A stretch of 64,000 nt of DNA from Eulemur rufifrons (GCF_041146395.1 NC_091010.1:53464001-53528000); one strand, 5' to 3'. Numbered from the stretch's first letter, positions 22,232-34,744 are shown. Numbers and translations are program-made. The notes: generated by a model not told the origin, from the letters alone.

Positions 22232-24514
22232 GTTAAGGGATATTAGATTGCTAAATATATTGCCTTTCTCAGAAAAAGTCTTTTGTAGAGAAAGCAGTAT
22301 ACTGAACAGAAGAATAACTCTTTATGTGAAAATTTAGGGACTAAGGATAAGTAGGTGAAGAAAATAATTAAAAAATGATTTACCTGTAGCCCTTAAACAG
22401 CCCCAGATTTAATGACTTGCCTTTTCTAGGCATTATCTTTTTTCTGCCCACTCCCCACCTGAGGGCACAGTGAAGTAAAGAGAGACAAATAACCAACAGA
22501 GAAATAAAACTTCCCATGACTGTCACTCTAGTCAGGAAGGTCCATGGAATCAGTTTTTGATTAAGTGCAGTGGTCTTCTGCAAGAGAATGAATCATTGAC
22601 CCCTACTAGCTAGAAGTTAGTTTTCTCTGAATCACTGAATTTGAAGATTAACAATTACATGGTAGAGTATAATGATTTTGGGATGATTTTTGAAATTCTA
22701 CATGGATCAGTCTTTAAAGATTTTGGGCATCTCAGATCACTTTGCATCTCCAAGCTGTCCTGAACAACCTTGTCTCAGAGCAGAGCCCAGATTTCAAATT
22801 CTGTCCAAAAGGAGTGATCCACATGCTATAAAGAAGACCAAATACCCTAAAGATTACTCTGATGTTTACATGTCAACCTAGTGGTACACCTAGTTGGACA
22901 TGGTGAGAAGGCACAGCAATAACTAGATTTATGCTATAGGATTTAAACAGATGTGGAGCTGCTGAGATTGAACAAGTGCTTTGGGCCAACTAGGAATTCA
23001 AGTAGTGAGAAAGCTACAATGACAGGCTCTAAAACAGCAGCTCTGACCACAGATTGAAGAACAGTCAAATGAGAATAGTACCAAAAGTGAAATTGAACAT
23101 CTACTAGACTTTGTAGCAACATTGGCACACACAAAGAAAAGTCACCATTAGCATCAGCATCCTAAAGCACAAGAGCCCATGACAAATGAATCACCAAGGT
23201 TTGTTGCAGCCAGAACCAATGACTAAAGTCTGGAATGGAAAAAAAATAATTAACAAATACAAGGTCAATCATTTATTATCAGTGAGATAGTCTGCTTAAT
23301 TAAAGTCATAAATGGTCATTATTAAATTAAAAGGGGCTTTGTGTTCCTCATTTGTATATTAATTTCATACATTTCACAGCAGGAACCCAATTAGTTTCTA
23401 CTTCTATAGTTAATCAAAAAATATTAGGTAATTAAATTAACATTCACTCTAACCAAATTCCTAACACAATAATTTACTGAATGTTCTTCCCTCACTCAAT
23501 ATATTAATTTACTGTATGTTCTTTTCTTATGTAGACATTAACTTGGATTTCATATTTATTTGCAACATTTTGAAAGCCCTGCCTAATGATAAGCTGGGTA
23601 TTTTTCTTTAAAATGAAATTCACTGAATGTTATTCAAATCATCCAACCCTAAAATGAAAACATAAAGTACATCTGTGGAAATCAGTTTGGAGTTCTATAT
23701 CTTCATTAAAATGGTGAAAAATACCTTTCAGCATCATATAAAGTTATAAACAAGGCATTTGAGACTATTGTTGGCTGGTTCTCCTTTGAAACTTTATCAG
23801 TGAATTCATTACTTCCTATAACATCATTGCCACCTGAGTTCTTTTTCTAAAAATGCATTTCTTTTAGGGATAAGAAGACTAAAGCTCTAGCTTATTGTTA
23901 GTAGAAGGCAGAGGGCAGAGAGTCACTACAACCTTAATTGAGTAAAGAGGCTAAATTTTCAATACTGTTTTGACTTGTACCAAGTAAGAGAGATTGCTTC
24001 ACACAGCTAATACATTTATCATGTTCTCAAGATACAAATCTGATACAGTGCCATGAATCTGTAGCTTTTCTTCTGCTGAGAGGCCACAAGCTAATCTTTT
24101 TTTGCTTCAAATTACCCACAATATTGGGCTCCATATTGACAGATAGTACAAGAAAAGCCAACTGTAAGAACTACCTTTCAGTTCCTTCAGAAGGTAAATC
24201 AACTTACTTTCCCATGATTTTTTTCCAAGATTTTTTTCAAGGGTACTAATAATCATGAATTTTTCTAACATTTTCTCAAATTGTCCCATATCAATCTGCC
24301 TATTTGCAGAAAAACAAGTAAATGGCAAGATGTCCATATGCAGTGAGATGGCAGAAATAGACATAAAACAAGGACAAAAGATCAAGACAGAGTGATAGAC
24401 AAGAACCTAGAATCTTGACAAAGCTATGGGCATGTACATATATAAGTGGATATCTTGTTCCCTTATTTCTACTCTTCCATTTTCTGCTTAGTTCTGTGGA
24501 CAGAGTAAAAATTA
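22232..24514. other. Unassigned intergenic DNA
   Basis: No gene or named repeat is recognised in about 2.3 kb. A local near-duplication 'aatttactg[a/t]atgttctt' occurs near 23,471 and 23,506. The small frames (up to 102 codons) are unsupported. Confidence 0.45.
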
Positions 24515-24705
24515 TGGAGAAAGAATGGAGTTTGAATCTCAGTCTGTCACATATTAACTGTGTCTTTAGGCAAGTTATTAAACTTCTCCAAGACTCCACA
24601 TTTCCCATTTATAAAAAAGGCCACACAGCTTTTTCATAAGGTAATTATGAAATAATATATTATAAAATGTGGAAATTGTAGCCTGGCATATGCAAAAAAT
24701 AGTTC
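24515..24705 (+). mobile_element. MIR SINE
   Basis: 'ggagtttgaatctcagtctg', 'aactgtgtctttaggcaagt', 'catttcccatttataaaaaa' and 'tagcctggcatatgc' occur in MIR order on the plus strand. Confidence 0.85.
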
Positions 24706-24959
24706 TAGGTCCTACTTTCTTTCAACAAATATGTATTATATTAGTCCATTTAAATGCTAGTGGTGGTGGTGGTGAAGCATTTGGTTTTCCCATTTCCTCC
24801 CATATATCCTGAACAAGACACCACAGAAGGTTTCAACCTGGAATTGCCAATAGACACAGAAAAGAAATTCTCCAAGAAAATCCTGTCTCCCCTAGCCAAA
24901 TGACCAGAAAACTGGTTGCCTAAGGGAGAAAAAAATGGCAATATATAACCTGCTCTAGC

Positions 24960-25645
24960 CAAACACCATTCACATGCCCATTCACATGCCACTCCCACAG
25001 TTTCAATGGGGCCAAGTGGGAGCTGACCTTCTATCTTACTCTAGTAGAGCATCCTGTGGAAGCAGGCAGTGATGCTCCATTTGCTCTGCCTAGTGGTGCC
25101 TGCAGGACTGAATGGGGAGCTGATCTTCAATCCTCTACTCATTGGAAGAAGTGGTGTTCCAAATCTCATGCCCAAGTAGTGTCAGTGGGGTAGAGAAGGG
25201 AGCTGATCTTCATCCCTTACCTGGTAGAAGCAGCAAGTACTCTAATGCCCCTGCCAGGGAAGGATCAGTGGATTCCAGTAGCAGCTGAGCCTCTACTCCC
25301 ATCCAGATTAAACAAGATCCTAGGGAATGGGGCTAGTTGGCACTGTGCTTCCTCCTTTCCTTCCCCAAGTGTCAGTGAGGCCCAGTGTGGAGCTGAGTTT
25401 CAGCCCTCAACTTGAAGCAATAAAGTCATGTGAGTCAGTTCTATTTTCCTCTTCCTGGTGCAAGAAGGGCACAGTAGGGAGCTGATAATGGTACTCCACT
25501 TTTGAAAGGAAGGTGTTGATGAACTGAGTTGGAAGCTGAACTTCCACCTGACCCATCTGCTGTGAGATGCCTTATACTTTTGCCAGTTGGGGTTGACTGG
25601 GGCTGTCCAGTAGAAAGCTGGACATGCATGCCCTCTGCCCTCATG
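24960..25645 (+). repeat. Degenerate tandem array in an L1M 5' region
   Basis: The phrase 'gggagctgatctt' or a close variant recurs at about 25,017, 25,114, 25,197, 25,281, 25,387, 25,477, 25,530 and 25,614. Spacings are about 97, 83, 84, 106, 90, 53 and 84 bases. Each anchor is followed by a pyrimidine-rich segment and 'gaagcagc'-like text. The array abuts typical ancient L1M 5' sequence, so it is best read as decayed 5'UTR monomers. It is too diverged and irregular for CRISPR or satellite DNA. Confidence 0.7.
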
Positions 25646-26760
25646 CTGCATCTGAATAGGGGGAATGCAGGATTCAGAACCTCATAATATAATATCCAAA
25701 CTGTATGGAATTCAATAGAAAAGAATCACTCATACTAAGAACCAGGAAAATCACAGCTTGAATGAAAAAATATAATCAATTAGAAAAGATAATCAATTGA
25801 TATGCTAATACTCAAAAGGATCAGATGTTGAAAAGATCTGACCTGGATTGTAAAGCAGCTATCATAAAAATACTGCAGTGAGCAACAATGAATAAATCTT
25901 GAAACAAATGAATAAATAGAAACTCTTGAAACGAATAAATAGAAAATCTCAGCTAAAAAATGTCATAAAAAAGAACCAAATGGAAATTTTACAACTGCAA
26001 AATGCAGTAACTGAAATTAAACAAACAAAAATCTCTACATGCTAAATAGTAAAGTGGAAAAGACAGAGGATACAATCAGTGAGATCAAGGACAGAGCAAT
26101 GCAATTTAACAAATCTTATCAAAGTAAAAGTAACAATGAAAGAATTAATAGAGTATAAAAGACCTGCAGTATAATAGCAAAAGAGCTAATACTCATACCA
26201 TCAGAGTTGTAGTGGTAGAGGAGAAAGAGTGGTACTGAAAATATTTTAGAAGAAATAATGCTAAAAATATCCCAAATATAGTCAAAGACATAAATCTACA
26301 GATTCAAGAAGCTGAGGGAACTCCAAATAGAATAAATCCAAGCATCATAATTAAACTTCTGAAAACTAAAGACAAAGAAAAATTCTTAAAAGCAGTCAGA
26401 GAAAAATGATGCATTACTTATAGAGAAAGACTGAATGACAGAGGATTTCTAATCTGAAAACACAGAGGCCAGAAGTAAGTTCAACTCCAGAAAGAAAAGA
26501 ATTGTCAACCATAAATCCTACGTCTGGCAAAAATATCCTTTAGAAATGAAAGGGATAGTAAGACATTTTCAGACAAAAGAGAACTAAGAGAATTTGTTGC
26601 TAACATAACTATCCCTTAATAAATGGTTAAAGTAAGTTCTCTAAACAGAAAGGAAATGACAGAAGGAGGAATAGAATTTAAGAAATGAAATAAGAACATC
26701 AGGTAGGGCAAAAGTAGAGGTAAATATAATGTCCTAAATTACTTCTCATGAATTTCTTAA
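25646..26760 (+). mobile_element. L1M 5' region with decayed ORF1-region sequence
   Basis: 'aagaaccaggaaaatcacag', 'tgtaaagcagctatcataaa', 'aagaaccaaatggaaatttt', 'gacataaatctacagattca', 'aaatatcctttagaaatgaa' and 'gacattttcagacaaaagag' form the characteristic ordered text of the 5' part of ancient L1M/HAL1 elements. Stops and frameshifts are frequent. It lacks ORF2 and a 3' end here. HAL1, which carries only ORF1, is an alternative assignment. Confidence 0.8.
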
Positions 26761-27169
26761 ATAATATTTGTTGAAATAAAAGTAACATCATGTGACATAT
26801 TGCTCAATGTATCTAGAAGAAATACTTAGGCAATTATATTTTAAAAGAAGGATAAGTAAAGGGACTCAAATGAAAGTAAGGTTCCTACACTTCATTCAAA
26901 TTGACAAAAGCACAGTTTTACTTAATCCATGCATGGCCTTAGGAGTAAAGCGGAAATTATTTACCACTTCCCCAGGTGAATAAAGTGAAGCTTAAAGATG
27001 ATTTATACTTGCCCAAAGTCATCTTTCATAAACACAAAATGCCTATTTCTCTGAATTGTCAATAATTTTAAGTCATGGGATCTGAATAATAAGGAATTTA
27101 ATCTATTTTCCCCATTTTTAAAAAGAGTTAGAACTTTCTTCAAGAGATGGAAACTATCCAAAGTGGGAT
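26761..27169. other. Unassigned AT-rich DNA
   Basis: No gene or clear repeat recognised. Confidence 0.45.
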
Positions 27170-27265
27170 TTTGATAATGGTTGCACAACTGTTGAAATTT
27201 ACTAAAACTCATAGAAACTTGTATCTAAAATGGATGCATTTTATGGTATGTATATTACACCTCAC
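27170..27265 (+). mobile_element. L1M 3' terminus fragment
   Basis: 'taatggttgcacaactgttg' and 'attttatggtatgtatatta' followed by 'cacctca' match the L1M terminus ('..tggtatgtgaattatatctcaataaa'). Confidence 0.7.
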
Positions 27266-27451
27266 TATCACTGTTGAAGAAGAGAGATAGTAGTGTGACA
27301 TGCCAATACAGTAAAAATTCAATGGTGAAAGCAAACCTCTTCTAGATGATTTCCCATAGTTCATAGAGACATGTCTTATGTCTTAGAGACTCACTGATGT
27401 TCAAAAAGTAATAGTGGAACCCCTTTTCTGTCGTTTTCAGCAGGGCTTGAC

Positions 27452-27452
<1 letters not shown>

Positions 27453-27482
<30 letters not shown>

Positions 27483-27483
27483 G
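27453..27483. repeat. (CA)n with CGCG start
   Basis: 'gcgcgc' followed by about 13 AC units. Confidence 0.97.
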
Positions 27484-27588
27484 CCCTCAGATCCCTCAAT
27501 ATAAGATGATATTGCCATGGAGATCTTTTTGTCTTAATAGATACACTTGATTCAAACTTGTAATTGACTATAAACTTATTTGTTTAGA

Positions 27589-27632
27589 TGTATTATAATC
27601 TATCCACTTCACTTGTATTACAATCTATCCAC
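27589..27632. repeat. Two-copy tandem repeat, period 25
   Basis: 'tgtattataatctatccac' (27,589-27,607) recurs as 'tgtattacaatctatccac' (27,614-27,632) with one mismatch in 19. Confidence 0.8.
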
Positions 27633-27799
27633 AATAATGATTGTTGTGTAAATGACAAGACGTTAAAGGATCCAAAAAAAAAAAAAATCTGTAGATGTAG
27701 CCAAAAGTCAGATCATTCTGAGCCTCATGGGTCAAGTACAATTTTGTTGAAAGTATGACATGATATCTAAGGATTTTAAAAAGAATGTCTATTAATGAC

Positions 27800-27985
27800 T
27801 TAGTTTAGCTAATAGAATCAACACTACAATAAACATATTTACATAGCTTTGTGCACATGTACAATTGAAAGAACAACTGCTAGAAATGAAATGACAAAGT
27901 CAAAAATTTTCAAAATTTTAAACTTGATAAATATTGACAAATTGCTTTACAAAAGTGTTCTGTTAGCTGAAATTCAGCCAAAGTG
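27800..27985 (-). mobile_element. L1M fragment, antisense
   Basis: 'cactacaataaacatattta', 'gaaatgaaatgacaaagtca' and 'aaatattgacaaattgcttt' follow the reverse complement of the L1M ORF2/3' region ('..ctgctgcaataaacat..attgctgggtcaaag..atattgccaaattgcc..'). Confidence 0.6.
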
Positions 27986-29379
27986 TATGAGAGAGCCCAC
28001 ATCCAAGGTTAGCTAACTTATTATTACCAATGATTTTAAGGATTGTCAATCGTTAGGATGAAAAATGATGAAATGGAATTGTTTATTTTACTGAGGTTAG
28101 ATTCTATATTCAGTGTGTAACGTAAAAATTACATGTTGTCAAAATCATCCTGAAAAGTCTCTTGGGTCATCCTTAATGTATAATATATGCAGCTGGAAGC
28201 ACACAGCCCTTCACTGTAACACAGATGCATGCTGAAATGAAAGAACCACTGAACCAAATAAAAAAGCAGCAACAAAAAGAAAATCTTTATGTTGTAACTC
28301 AAATCATTCTGCTTTCAAGAAAACTGCCAAAACCCTGGCATTTTTTTTCCTTGAGCAGTGGATGGGTCTCCCACATCCTAGTGGCTACGTCCATCTGAAA
28401 AGTGATCACATTCTACCTCCACATGGGCTGCCACAGCAGAGTGAAAACACCTTTTTAAGTAAAAAACCTCTATTATAATAGCTTCAGCCATTTTAAAGCT
28501 ATGCCAAAATGATTAATTATGCTTCAGGTTAAATTTACCCCAATGCTCTTGGTGGTACAGAGTGTCTTTTTCATTCTTGACCAGCACTGGGATTATAATG
28601 AGTTTCAACTGTTTTAATGCCAACTGAGAGAAAACCATAAAACAAGCCCCCCCTGTGAAGGAGACACAGGCTTGCAGGGGCATCACTGGTCAACTGCAGA
28701 GCAATGTGCTGCTGCAAACGTTCATTAAGCAGAGTCCTGAACAGGTGGCCGTTAGCAGGGATGCATTTCAGAGAGACAGAATCGAAGCTGGAAATGTGGT
28801 CACTCATTCATGTTGCCACTTGGACTTTGCCTTCTGCCTGCTCCCAGAGACCAACCCCCAGCATCCTCTTTTAGGGATGAATTCATCCAAGCCAAAGATT
28901 CAGAAATATGGTCAAGGCAACATCGACCTAGAAAATGTTAGTGCTGGCAAGGGCCTGTGTTGAACTTCATCACTTTATAAAGGAAAAAAATGGAGGTCCA
29001 ACATAAGAACATGGCATGTTGAAGGTAACATTACAAAAAAGAAAATATATACCTGAATTACTAATCTTTCTTTTATATCTATTATAGATATGCTTGTTAC
29101 TATATTCATTTTATTTTAAAACTTTCCTAAATTCAGGGAAAAGATAATCCTCACAAGGAAATCCTTTTTCTCATTTGACCCCATTAATGTCTTCTTTAAT
29201 ATGCTTTTACTTATTTATTTTTTTATGTTTCCCTAAAATGTCCACGTGAAATTACTTTTATAGGTTTTTTTCAGGTAAAAAACCCAAACAACAGCAGAAG
29301 AAGCCAAATGTCTGCTAAAGAGCTTCACACATTCACAGCACTAATGTGTTTCATTTAAGTATTGTGTGGGGTGGATGGA
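27986..29379. other. Unassigned DNA
   Basis: No gene or named repeat is recognised in about 1.4 kb. Overlapping frames of 78 (minus) and 102 (plus) codons at 28,571-28,963 show no recognisable domain. Confidence 0.45.
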
Positions 29380-29630
29380 ATAGAGCTAACAATTTGTGAG
29401 AATCCACTGTTAACCAGATATTGTATAGAGCTCTGGGACACATCCTCTACCTTGCATCAATTCTGTGATAAAGGGATCCATATAACCATTTTAGAGCTGA
29501 GACAACTGAGTCCCAGGCAGTTTAAGGAAATCTCTCAAGATCACTTAGCAAGTAGATGATTGAAAAGAAATTTAAACCCAAGTCTTCCTACTTCTAAAGT
29601 ACATACTCTTTCAACTCCTACACATCACCC
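29380..29630 (-). mobile_element. MIR SINE, antisense
   Basis: 'accattttagagctgagaca', 'tctctcaagatcacttagca' and 'aatttaaacccaagtcttcc' are in reverse-complement MIR order. A second antisense MIR follows at 29,795. Confidence 0.88.
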
Positions 29631-29756
29631 CCAGGGTACAACTTTAGGAACTACCAGAGTAATAGCAGTCTATGGCGGTGCTGAGTTTTGGATAAGTAGG
29701 TATAATCTAGTGCTTTATAAATAAAGAGAACTGGATTTCTCTGATAATATGAAAAC

Positions 29757-29772
29757 GGGGGGGGGGGGGGGG
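29757..29772. repeat. 16-G homopolymer
   Basis: Sixteen consecutive G on the plus strand between two MIRs. Confidence 0.97.
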
Positions 29773-29794
29773 TGGAAACCTGTCTACAATATTA

Positions 29795-29960
29795 TGTGCT
29801 TTTAAGAGATTGTGAAATAAATTTCTTAACAGCTCATGAGGAAAATAGGACAGATTTTTATATCTCAATTTTACAGATGGGAAAACGAGGTCAGATGTAC
29901 TCCTGATGATCCCAAGGTGACTAAGTAGAGGGACTACCTGGAAACCAGACCTCTTCCCTC
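29795..29960 (-). mobile_element. MIR SINE, antisense
   Basis: 'tctcaattttacagatggga' followed by 'aaacgaggtcagatg', 'ccaaggtgactaagtagag' and 'tggaaaccagacctc' match the reverse complement of MIR. Confidence 0.75.
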
Positions 29961-30837
29961 CAAACCTAGATCCCTCCCCACCACGTCATGCTGTAAACAA
30001 AGATGTAAACAGAAGGATCCCATTTTATTCTGAAATTTCTGATATTAGATATATCTTTTTTCCCCCTCTCAGAGAAATTAAATTGTCTCTTCCAATCAAG
30101 GCAGCAAGGTTGGAAGGTAAATGTTTTCTCCACCACCAGGTTCAGGAGCTGTTGACCCATCCCAGATTCAGCCTCAGCATTCTCCTGCTCTTAGTCCCTC
30201 CTGCCCAGACAAACTACAGTAAGAGCATTTCATTGGAAAACCTTCACAATGTCCCCATCTTCCACATTTCCCCAGTGGAAAGGGTATATGTATCTGAGTG
30301 GTCTAGTCTCTGCTTCCCTGTGAGGTGTTTCCATCATCAAAGGGATCTCATTCAAGATTCAAAAGATGCTCGTTGCCTGGACACCTGATATACTGAGAAG
30401 TAAGGTCTCTGAATGCTTTCTTGGGTACATTTCCATCATCAAGGTTTAGATAGATTATCTAAGGTCATTAAGTAAACAAAAAGAATGGTGTGGGAAAAAG
30501 GACATAAGAATTTGGAAAAGATCTTTATCAATTCTGTCATGGGGTATTTATTGATTCTGGATTTTCCATTTGAAAAAGTAGGAGATTTACCAGTGATATG
30601 TTCTTACTGTAGTACAAGAAAGGGTCAGCCCCCTGCAGGAATTCTGATGGGCCTCATACTGGGAGCTGGCTCAGGATGCTTGGCCACCTCCAGCCAAGGG
30701 ACAAATAGCAGAGGGAGAGGTTCCCGCCTGCTGCATTTGAGCATTGATCTGTTTACTGTATGCAAGCTTAACCTCCAAATGGCCTCTGGGCCTTGCAAGT
30801 CCCAGGGACACATATATTATCCTTTCAATAAATAAGC
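29961..30837. other. Unassigned DNA
   Basis: No gene or named repeat is recognised. 30,620-30,800 is relatively GC-rich but has no supported coding frame. Confidence 0.45.
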
Positions 30838-30935
30838 TAATGCTTATAAAGAGCTTTACAAAGTTCTACCACATGCATCACCTAATTAAATTCTGAACCC
30901 AACTCAATGAGTACATATTTGCATGTTTTTCATGT
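30838..30935 (-). mobile_element. Probable MIR fragment, antisense
   Basis: 'agagctttacaaagttctac' and 'atgcatcacctaattaaatt' resemble the MIR 3' part in reverse. Weak. Confidence 0.45.
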
Positions 30936-32271
30936 GGGGAGGGGAAAGGCTTAGTAATGAAATTACTGAATTGACTTAATTTGTGTCATTTGGCCTGCAA
31001 AATAGTATGCCCTTTTCCCCACATCACTCTTTTTCTTTATTTAATGACCTCAGACAATCTATCTAAACTTGGACTCTGTTGGGAATTATATAAAAGCTTT
31101 GAACACTTACCAGAAGAAAATGTATGTGCACATAATTGTAGACACATGCATATAATGTCACTGAAAGCCCACCTTAACCCTAGGTTAAGAATCCTGCAAC
31201 TGGTACTCAGGTAAAGACTCAGTTCAATTGGTGTTGGTGCAGCATATCTGAAAACATTATCTTTAATTATCTTTAATTGTCACTTGTGTATTAGCTAGTG
31301 TGTTTAACTGCAGTATTTGCTGAATACATTTACTTCAACTATGTAGGGGGGAAAAAAGACCAGAAAAAAACTGCAAATATCTGAGTCAAATTAAATGAAC
31401 AATCAAATTTATGGTACAGCCCCCATTTTGTATTATTTATTCATTTTCATTCAGTTAATACAACTTTTATGTAAATATATCTACTAATCAGCAAACAATA
31501 ATCATTTACCACATGGAATATTCTAATTTTTAGTGTGGATAATATGACCCCCATACTTAGGGCTTAGATGTTTCAAGTTCAACTTCTTATCCTGAGATAT
31601 TTGAACTTGAAAGATCATAAGGTTAGGTTTTATATCAAACTGATAAAGTGCAAACTAGAAAAATAAAGAGGTGCCTCTCTGCTTGGGTGATAAATGATTG
31701 TGCATCTAAAATGTTATTACAATTCCACTGAATCATGAAACATAGCTAATATAATTAATCATGAAAACATACCAAATCTGCTGAAGAGAGATAAAGGAAA
31801 AAAAACTGAACTCAGCAATATTCCAAAGCCTAATAAAGGGGCGTTTAAAATGTTGCTTCAACCTTTATTGTTTTCAGGTAGCTTCATATTCTTGTTCAAA
31901 ACCAATTTTATTATATTCCACATTAAGAATCTATATGTAGTTCATTAAGGTAGACAGACTTTGGTCAAAAACTACAGGAAGTACCTAGAGGACAAAGTAA
32001 ATGAGAATGTACCAAATGTCAGAAAACTCAAACAGACACATAAATGTGTTTTTCTTAATGTGTTCAATAAGAAAGGCAAGTGGAAGGTGAACCCTCAGGA
32101 TTTTGATGAAGGATAGGTTGTCCAAATGACTCATGAGACAGAGTCTAAGACCTTATGTAATTGCTGGTGCAGCAAAATTCAACCATGAAAAGTCACAGAT
32201 GCCTGAGTTCTCCCAAAAGTAATGGGATGGATGTAGTCATCACACAGGGAAAATTTCTCACGATCATTGAT
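30936..32271. other. Unassigned AT-rich DNA
   Basis: No gene or named repeat is recognised in about 1.3 kb. Confidence 0.5.
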
Positions 32272-32487
32272 CTAAGTAACATTCATCAGGTATCAGGCAG
32301 GTGGGAGGGAGGAGGAGAGGATGGGTATATTCACACCTAATGGGTTCGGTGCACATCATCTGGGGGATGGACATGCTAGAAGCTCTGACTCCAGTGGGGC
32401 AAAGGCAATATATGTAACCTAAACATTTGTAACCCTGTAATATGCTGAAGTAAAAAAATAAAATAAAATAGAAAAAAAAATAATAAA
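32272..32487 (+). mobile_element. Strepsirrhine L1 3'UTR end, 5' truncated
   Basis: 'taacattcatcaggtatcag', 'gggtatattcacacctaatg', 'ctgggggatggacatgctag' and 'aatatatgtaacctaaacat' are shared with 35,343-35,530 at roughly 90% identity by eye. The element ends in an A-rich tail (from about 32,452). It contains only about 180 bases of 3'UTR, so it is a severely 5'-truncated insertion. This L1 tail is known to me from lemur genomes and not from human. Confidence 0.85.
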
Positions 32488-32699
32488 CACAAGTAAAAAT
32501 TTAAGGAGCCCAGAATTCAGTTTCAATCTAGAGAAGTTAAACTCAGAAAGACTCGTGTTAATTCCAAACTGAGATATAAAGGAGCATGCATTTCTAATCC
32601 AGCCATAACACCATTCCACTGGATGGTCTTGGGAAAATGATGGATCTTGAACTAGTAGAAATACTATATGCTATATTTACCCAAACTCACTTTGTTTTA
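32488..32699. other. Unassigned spacer
   Basis: Nothing recognised beyond the A-rich tail of the preceding L1. Confidence 0.45.
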
Positions 32700-32830
32700 T
32701 ATCAGAAATATCCAACCCCAAATAGTTTAAACTATAGGGAATTTATTTAATGCTCAACAAAACTAGGAAGTCAAAGGAATCTGGAGGTAGATCTTCAGTC
32801 ACACCTGAATTCAGACACTGAAATAATATC
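32700..32830 (-). mobile_element. Old interspersed repeat, same type as 10,330
   Basis: 'agaaatatccaaccccaaat' and 'agtttaaactatagggaatt' then 'tatttaatgctca' and 'ggaggtagatcttcagtcac' fit the same ancient repeat edge as at 10,330-10,690. Family not assigned; strand assigned by analogy. Confidence 0.4.
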
Positions 32831-33164
32831 AAGGGGGACTTATTCCACCTTTCATTGCTCAGACAGATATATGTTTTCATTAAAAACAGCAACATTCTTA
32901 ATACACCCTAGAATTTAATAGAAGAAAGATAGCAATTGATTAGGTGATCTTTACACTATATGCTCACCATCAGATTCTAAGAGATCCTAAGCATACTTAT
33001 TTCTAGCATGTGGGGTGTTTCATATCCTTAAACTTTCTGCTAATTATTTTATATCAACATTTTTATTACTGTTGATGCTGGCAAATTGTCTCAGTTTTTA
33101 TATCGTGCTAGAAATTCAAGTTGATGTTGGCACTAGAATATATAGGAGGCACCATGAGATTGAG

Positions 33165-33340
33165 AGCCATGTGAACTTAGCCAATTAATTTATCTTTGTG
33201 GAGCCTCAATTTCAACTGAAAAATAAGGATAATAATGTCATCGCCTATTTCAAAGGGTTTTTGTAGCTAATGAAGGATATCATGTATGCAAACTGCTTAG
33301 TACGTGCCTGGCACATAGAAAGAAGTAACTTTAATTCCAA
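33165..33340 (+). mobile_element. MIR SINE
   Basis: 'gtgaacttagccaattaatt', 'tggagcctcaatttcaactg', 'aaaataaggataataatgtc' and 'gtacgtgcctggcacataga' are in MIR order, sense strand. Confidence 0.9.
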
Positions 33341-33372
33341 TTCTTTAGCCAAGCATAACCCTAATCCTGGAT

Positions 33373-33445
33373 TTTTTTATTTATTCAGAAATATTTATTG
33401 AGTGCCTGCTAAAGATCAGGAACTATGGTAGATACAAGGGAGTTA
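33373..33445 (-). mobile_element. L2 3' end fragment, antisense
   Basis: 'ttattcagaaatatttattg' and 'agtgcctgctaaagatcagg' are the L2 terminus in reverse complement. Confidence 0.6.
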
Positions 33446-34670
33446 AATATGAGTAATTCATGTTCTATATTGTCCAAACTCTTAAAACCTAGTCAGATAA
33501 AAAGAGAAAAAAAATGTTAGGAACCTAGTGAGGACATGCTCTAAACCTTTCATGCTATATTCAGAATTCACCCTCTCTCCCCTGATCACAAAGCTTTTTA
33601 AGAAAATCTCCATCTCTCCAAGGATGAGGTCTCTCCCAGGATGCAACTTTGTCCCATATAAAGATAACTAATTGGCAAGCTGCCCCACCAGTCAGTCAGA
33701 CATGCCCTAACATGTGTGAATCCTAATGGCAGAACAGAGCACAAAGTCAAGATGGTGATCTCATTCTGCAGTAGGAATTCACAATCTGATGAAATATTGA
33801 GCTGACTCAGCCCTCTAAACCTAAACTGATAGCATACATTCGTTGAAGCCAATTATTTACTTAGTTACTAAGAGAAAGTCAGCAAAATTCTCTGATGGAC
33901 CCAGAAAAAGACTATCTGCATCAAGTGTAGCCAACTTGAATTGCATTTGTTTCTCCCAAGCACAAATTCCTGCAGCCTGGTAGTCACTTCAGGTCCTGAG
34001 GGTATTTTAAATGTTACTGTTACTTAAGTCAAAGTATGTAGTCAGCATCTTTGAATATGGACTAATGGAAATTGTACTTGAACACACAACTCATGAACTA
34101 AAAAAGTTGCTGAGGGAATGAGTTTCTAAATACAAATACAATAACTCTCTGGATATAGCTGAAGCATCGCTCAACCCCTTGACTTGATGTTTTTTGCCAG
34201 TCACAGGGATAGTGGAGAGAAGTGTTGAGCAGTAGAGAATTGGAAGTGATTTTCTCAGTTCACAATTTATTCATTAGCTTTACTTGAATATCCGTGCAGA
34301 ACAAGAGACTACCAGATCATAAGACATAAGAGAATATGGATTATGCATACCATACCCACCATTGTATATCTGGGACTTGATATAGTCTCTGGATATCATT
34401 GGTGCTCAATAATGAATTCCCAGTGTAGACCATGACACTCCTTAGATGGGGCATTTCCCTTACAGAAGAGACATTTGGAGACTGCTGTTCACTCTGTCAC
34501 CTGCTTCTCTCTTCACACTCTTGGCAGCCAACCTCACACAACATGCTCTTCAATGCCACCATCCCACCAATCTGTCTATTACCTCAGTAAACAACACCAC
34601 TTTGGGGTTGACTAAATATGATTCTGTTAAAAAATATAGTATATTCCTCTGAAAAAGAAGTCAATTAAAA
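33446..34670. other. Unassigned DNA
   Basis: No gene or named repeat is recognised in about 1.2 kb. Confidence 0.5.
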
Positions 34671-34697
34671 ACTTCTCTCTCTCTTTCTCTCTCTCTC
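34671..34697. repeat. (CT)n tract
   Basis: About 27 bases of CT/TTCT units just upstream of an L1 5' truncation point. Confidence 0.9.
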
Positions 34698-34744
34698 CAT
34701 CCACTCATTCATATTTGGGTCTTAAATATGTGCATGATGCTTCA

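Noticed and set aside
22690..23260. Possible processed pseudogene ending in an A run near 23,240
   Set aside because: The 63-codon frame resembles no protein I recognise, and the A run is only about eight bases, with no flanking duplication seen.
24960..25645. Possible CRISPR-like or satellite array
   Set aside because: Units are diverged and irregularly spaced (53-106 bases), with no identical repeats or unique spacers. The DNA is mammalian and adjoins L1M sequence.
28571..28963. Overlapping frames on opposite strands (78 and 102 codons)
   Set aside because: No recognisable motif; overlapping opposite frames of this size are expected by chance.
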